Part shown: positions 63,303 to 64,000 of the stretch, piece by piece
Numbering within the stretch: position 1 is the stretch's first letter
Layout of the letters: each line of letters starts with the position of its first letter
Assembly (NCBI RefSeq): GCF_020736365.1
Contig: NZ_CP085988.1
Location: forward strand, 1,990,001-2,054,000
Source: Clostridium sp. M62/1
GTDB lineage: Bacteria > Bacillota > Clostridia > Lachnospirales > Lachnospiraceae
Length of the DNA: 64,000 bases
Direction of reading: 5' to 3'
The notes under the pieces: model-generated
Databases searched by the model: none
What the model was told of the DNA's origin: nothing
The model's input: the letters and a program-made list of their open reading frames with translations, nothing else
Made by a program: the position numbers and the translations under genes

Positions 63303-64000
63303 GGATAAAAAAGCTTGGACAGACCTTTACGCTGCTTTTGGCCGTGTGCATGGTGCTTGCGGGACTGCCGGGGCAGGTGTATGCAGGCATGATGGACATG
63401 ACAAATTTCAACGACGGCCGAATTGAAGTCAGCAAGGTCCCCAGAGGAAAGGCCGGAGATAAGATTACAATCCGCATGAAAATTGTGAATGATCAGGATT
63501 ACGACATGGAGGATACCACTATCACCCTGGTCGGCGGGCAGCGATATGACGATATTCTGAATAATGTGTTTGAAGAGGAGGAGGATGATACGGAGGAGGA
63601 CGAAAACACGATCCGCAATTACAACACCCAGTTTCCGTTTGAGGCGGACTCCTCAACCTTTGAGGATAAAAAGGTGGGAACCATCCGTAAAAATTCCTCT
63701 AAAACAGTGTCTATGACCTTTCAGCTCAGAAGGGATCTTCCGGCAGGCTACTATCAGGCCTTTTTTGATTTGAACAGCAGCCGGGATCACGAAAAAACCG
63801 TAGGCGTCAATCTCTGGGTATCGGCTTCTGACGGAACGGAGGAGGAAACGGAGGAGATGGACTATGATATTACCATCGGAGAAAATCAGTCCACACCATT
63901 TGGAGCTTACGGCGAGGTGCTGAATTTTGGGGTAAACTTAAGAAACAGCGGACACAGAAAAATGTACGATGTACGCGTTTATATGCAGCTTGACGCGGCG
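63299..64000 (+). CDS. Secreted or membrane protein of the ABC system, N-terminal part (cut by window end)
   Basis: The ATG at 63299 overlaps the TGA of the ABC gene (ATGA); the frame is open to the end of the window, 234 codons. A clear signal peptide is seen (MRIKKLGQTF, hydrophobic core, cleavage after VYA at about residue 29). The mature part is beta-rich and acidic (EEEEDDTEEDENT), with two immunoglobulin-like segments (KITIRMKIVNDQDYDM and FGVNLRNSGHRKMYDVRVY), like the CARDB/COG1361 domains that precede a permease or act as an accessory. The rest lies outside the window. Confidence 0.8.
   Translation, partial: MRIKKLGQTFTLLLAVCMVLAGLPGQVYAGMMDMTNFNDGRIEVSKVPRGKAGDKITIRMKIVNDQDYDMEDTTITLVGGQRYDDILNNVFEEEEDDTEEDENTIRNYNTQFPFEADSSTFEDKKVGTIRKNSSKTVSMTFQLRRDLPAGYYQAFFDLNSSRDHEKTVGVNLWVSASDGTEEETEEMDYDITIGENQSTPFGAYGEVLNFGVNLRNSGHRKMYDVRVYMQLDAA

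Overview
The window looks like chromosome of a mid-GC, Gram-positive anaerobe of the class Clostridia, most likely the Lachnospiraceae ([Clostridium] cluster XIVa). Pointers are T-box leaders before pheST and thrS, a LoaP-led polysaccharide operon, infC-rpmI-rplT with an AUU start, dgt-dnaG-rpoD-trmK-nif3 in a row, a two-gene SufCB system and strong Shine-Dalgarno sites. No species can be named from sequence alone.

Layout. 1-4.3 kb: minus-strand nucleoid-associated protein and a large membrane protein of unknown function, a small VOC protein and tRNA-Ala(CGC). 4.7-17.1 kb: one long plus-strand capsule/exopolysaccharide operon that starts with a good promoter, a structured 283-nt leader and the NusG paralogue LoaP. 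It continues with aminotransferase, initiating sugar transferase, three transferases, Wzy, Wzx, a cytidylyltransferase, an SDR epimerase, WecB and an O-acyltransferase. From about 7.55 kb the DNA becomes very AT-rich, as expected for an exchangeable serotype cassette. 17.5-22.3 kb: nested IS66-family elements inserted into the 3' end of a divergent alanine-racemase-like gene, whose last codons now lie on the far side of the insertion.

24.4-30.0 kb is the most interesting region. Two tandem WYL-domain proteins point away from an operon of RtcB RNA ligase, a tRNA-like RNA and an SPFH/Band-7 (slipin-like) protein. The RNA is a circularly permuted tRNA: the acceptor stem is closed by a GAGA tetraloop, the D and T arms are intact, and the two RNA ends meet at the anticodon loop, where RtcB-type repair acts. 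RtcB plus Band-7 plus a tRNA-like RNA has, as I recall, been noted in comparative-genomic surveys of RNA repair; its function appears open.

30-64 kb is mostly housekeeping: T-box/pheST, secG, rnr, smpB, ssrA (tmRNA), a MATE transporter, ilvE, T-box/thrS, infC-rpmI-rplT, two identical tRNA-Leu pairs, sufC-sufB, a ThrE-type exporter, a cytoplasmic subtilase, dgt-dnaG-rpoD-trmK-nif3, a uridine-kinase-like protein, rnpB, pyrBI and an ABC transporter cut by the window end. A structured repeat of about 135 nt occurs four times here, each copy starting in or just after the T-run of an intrinsic terminator.
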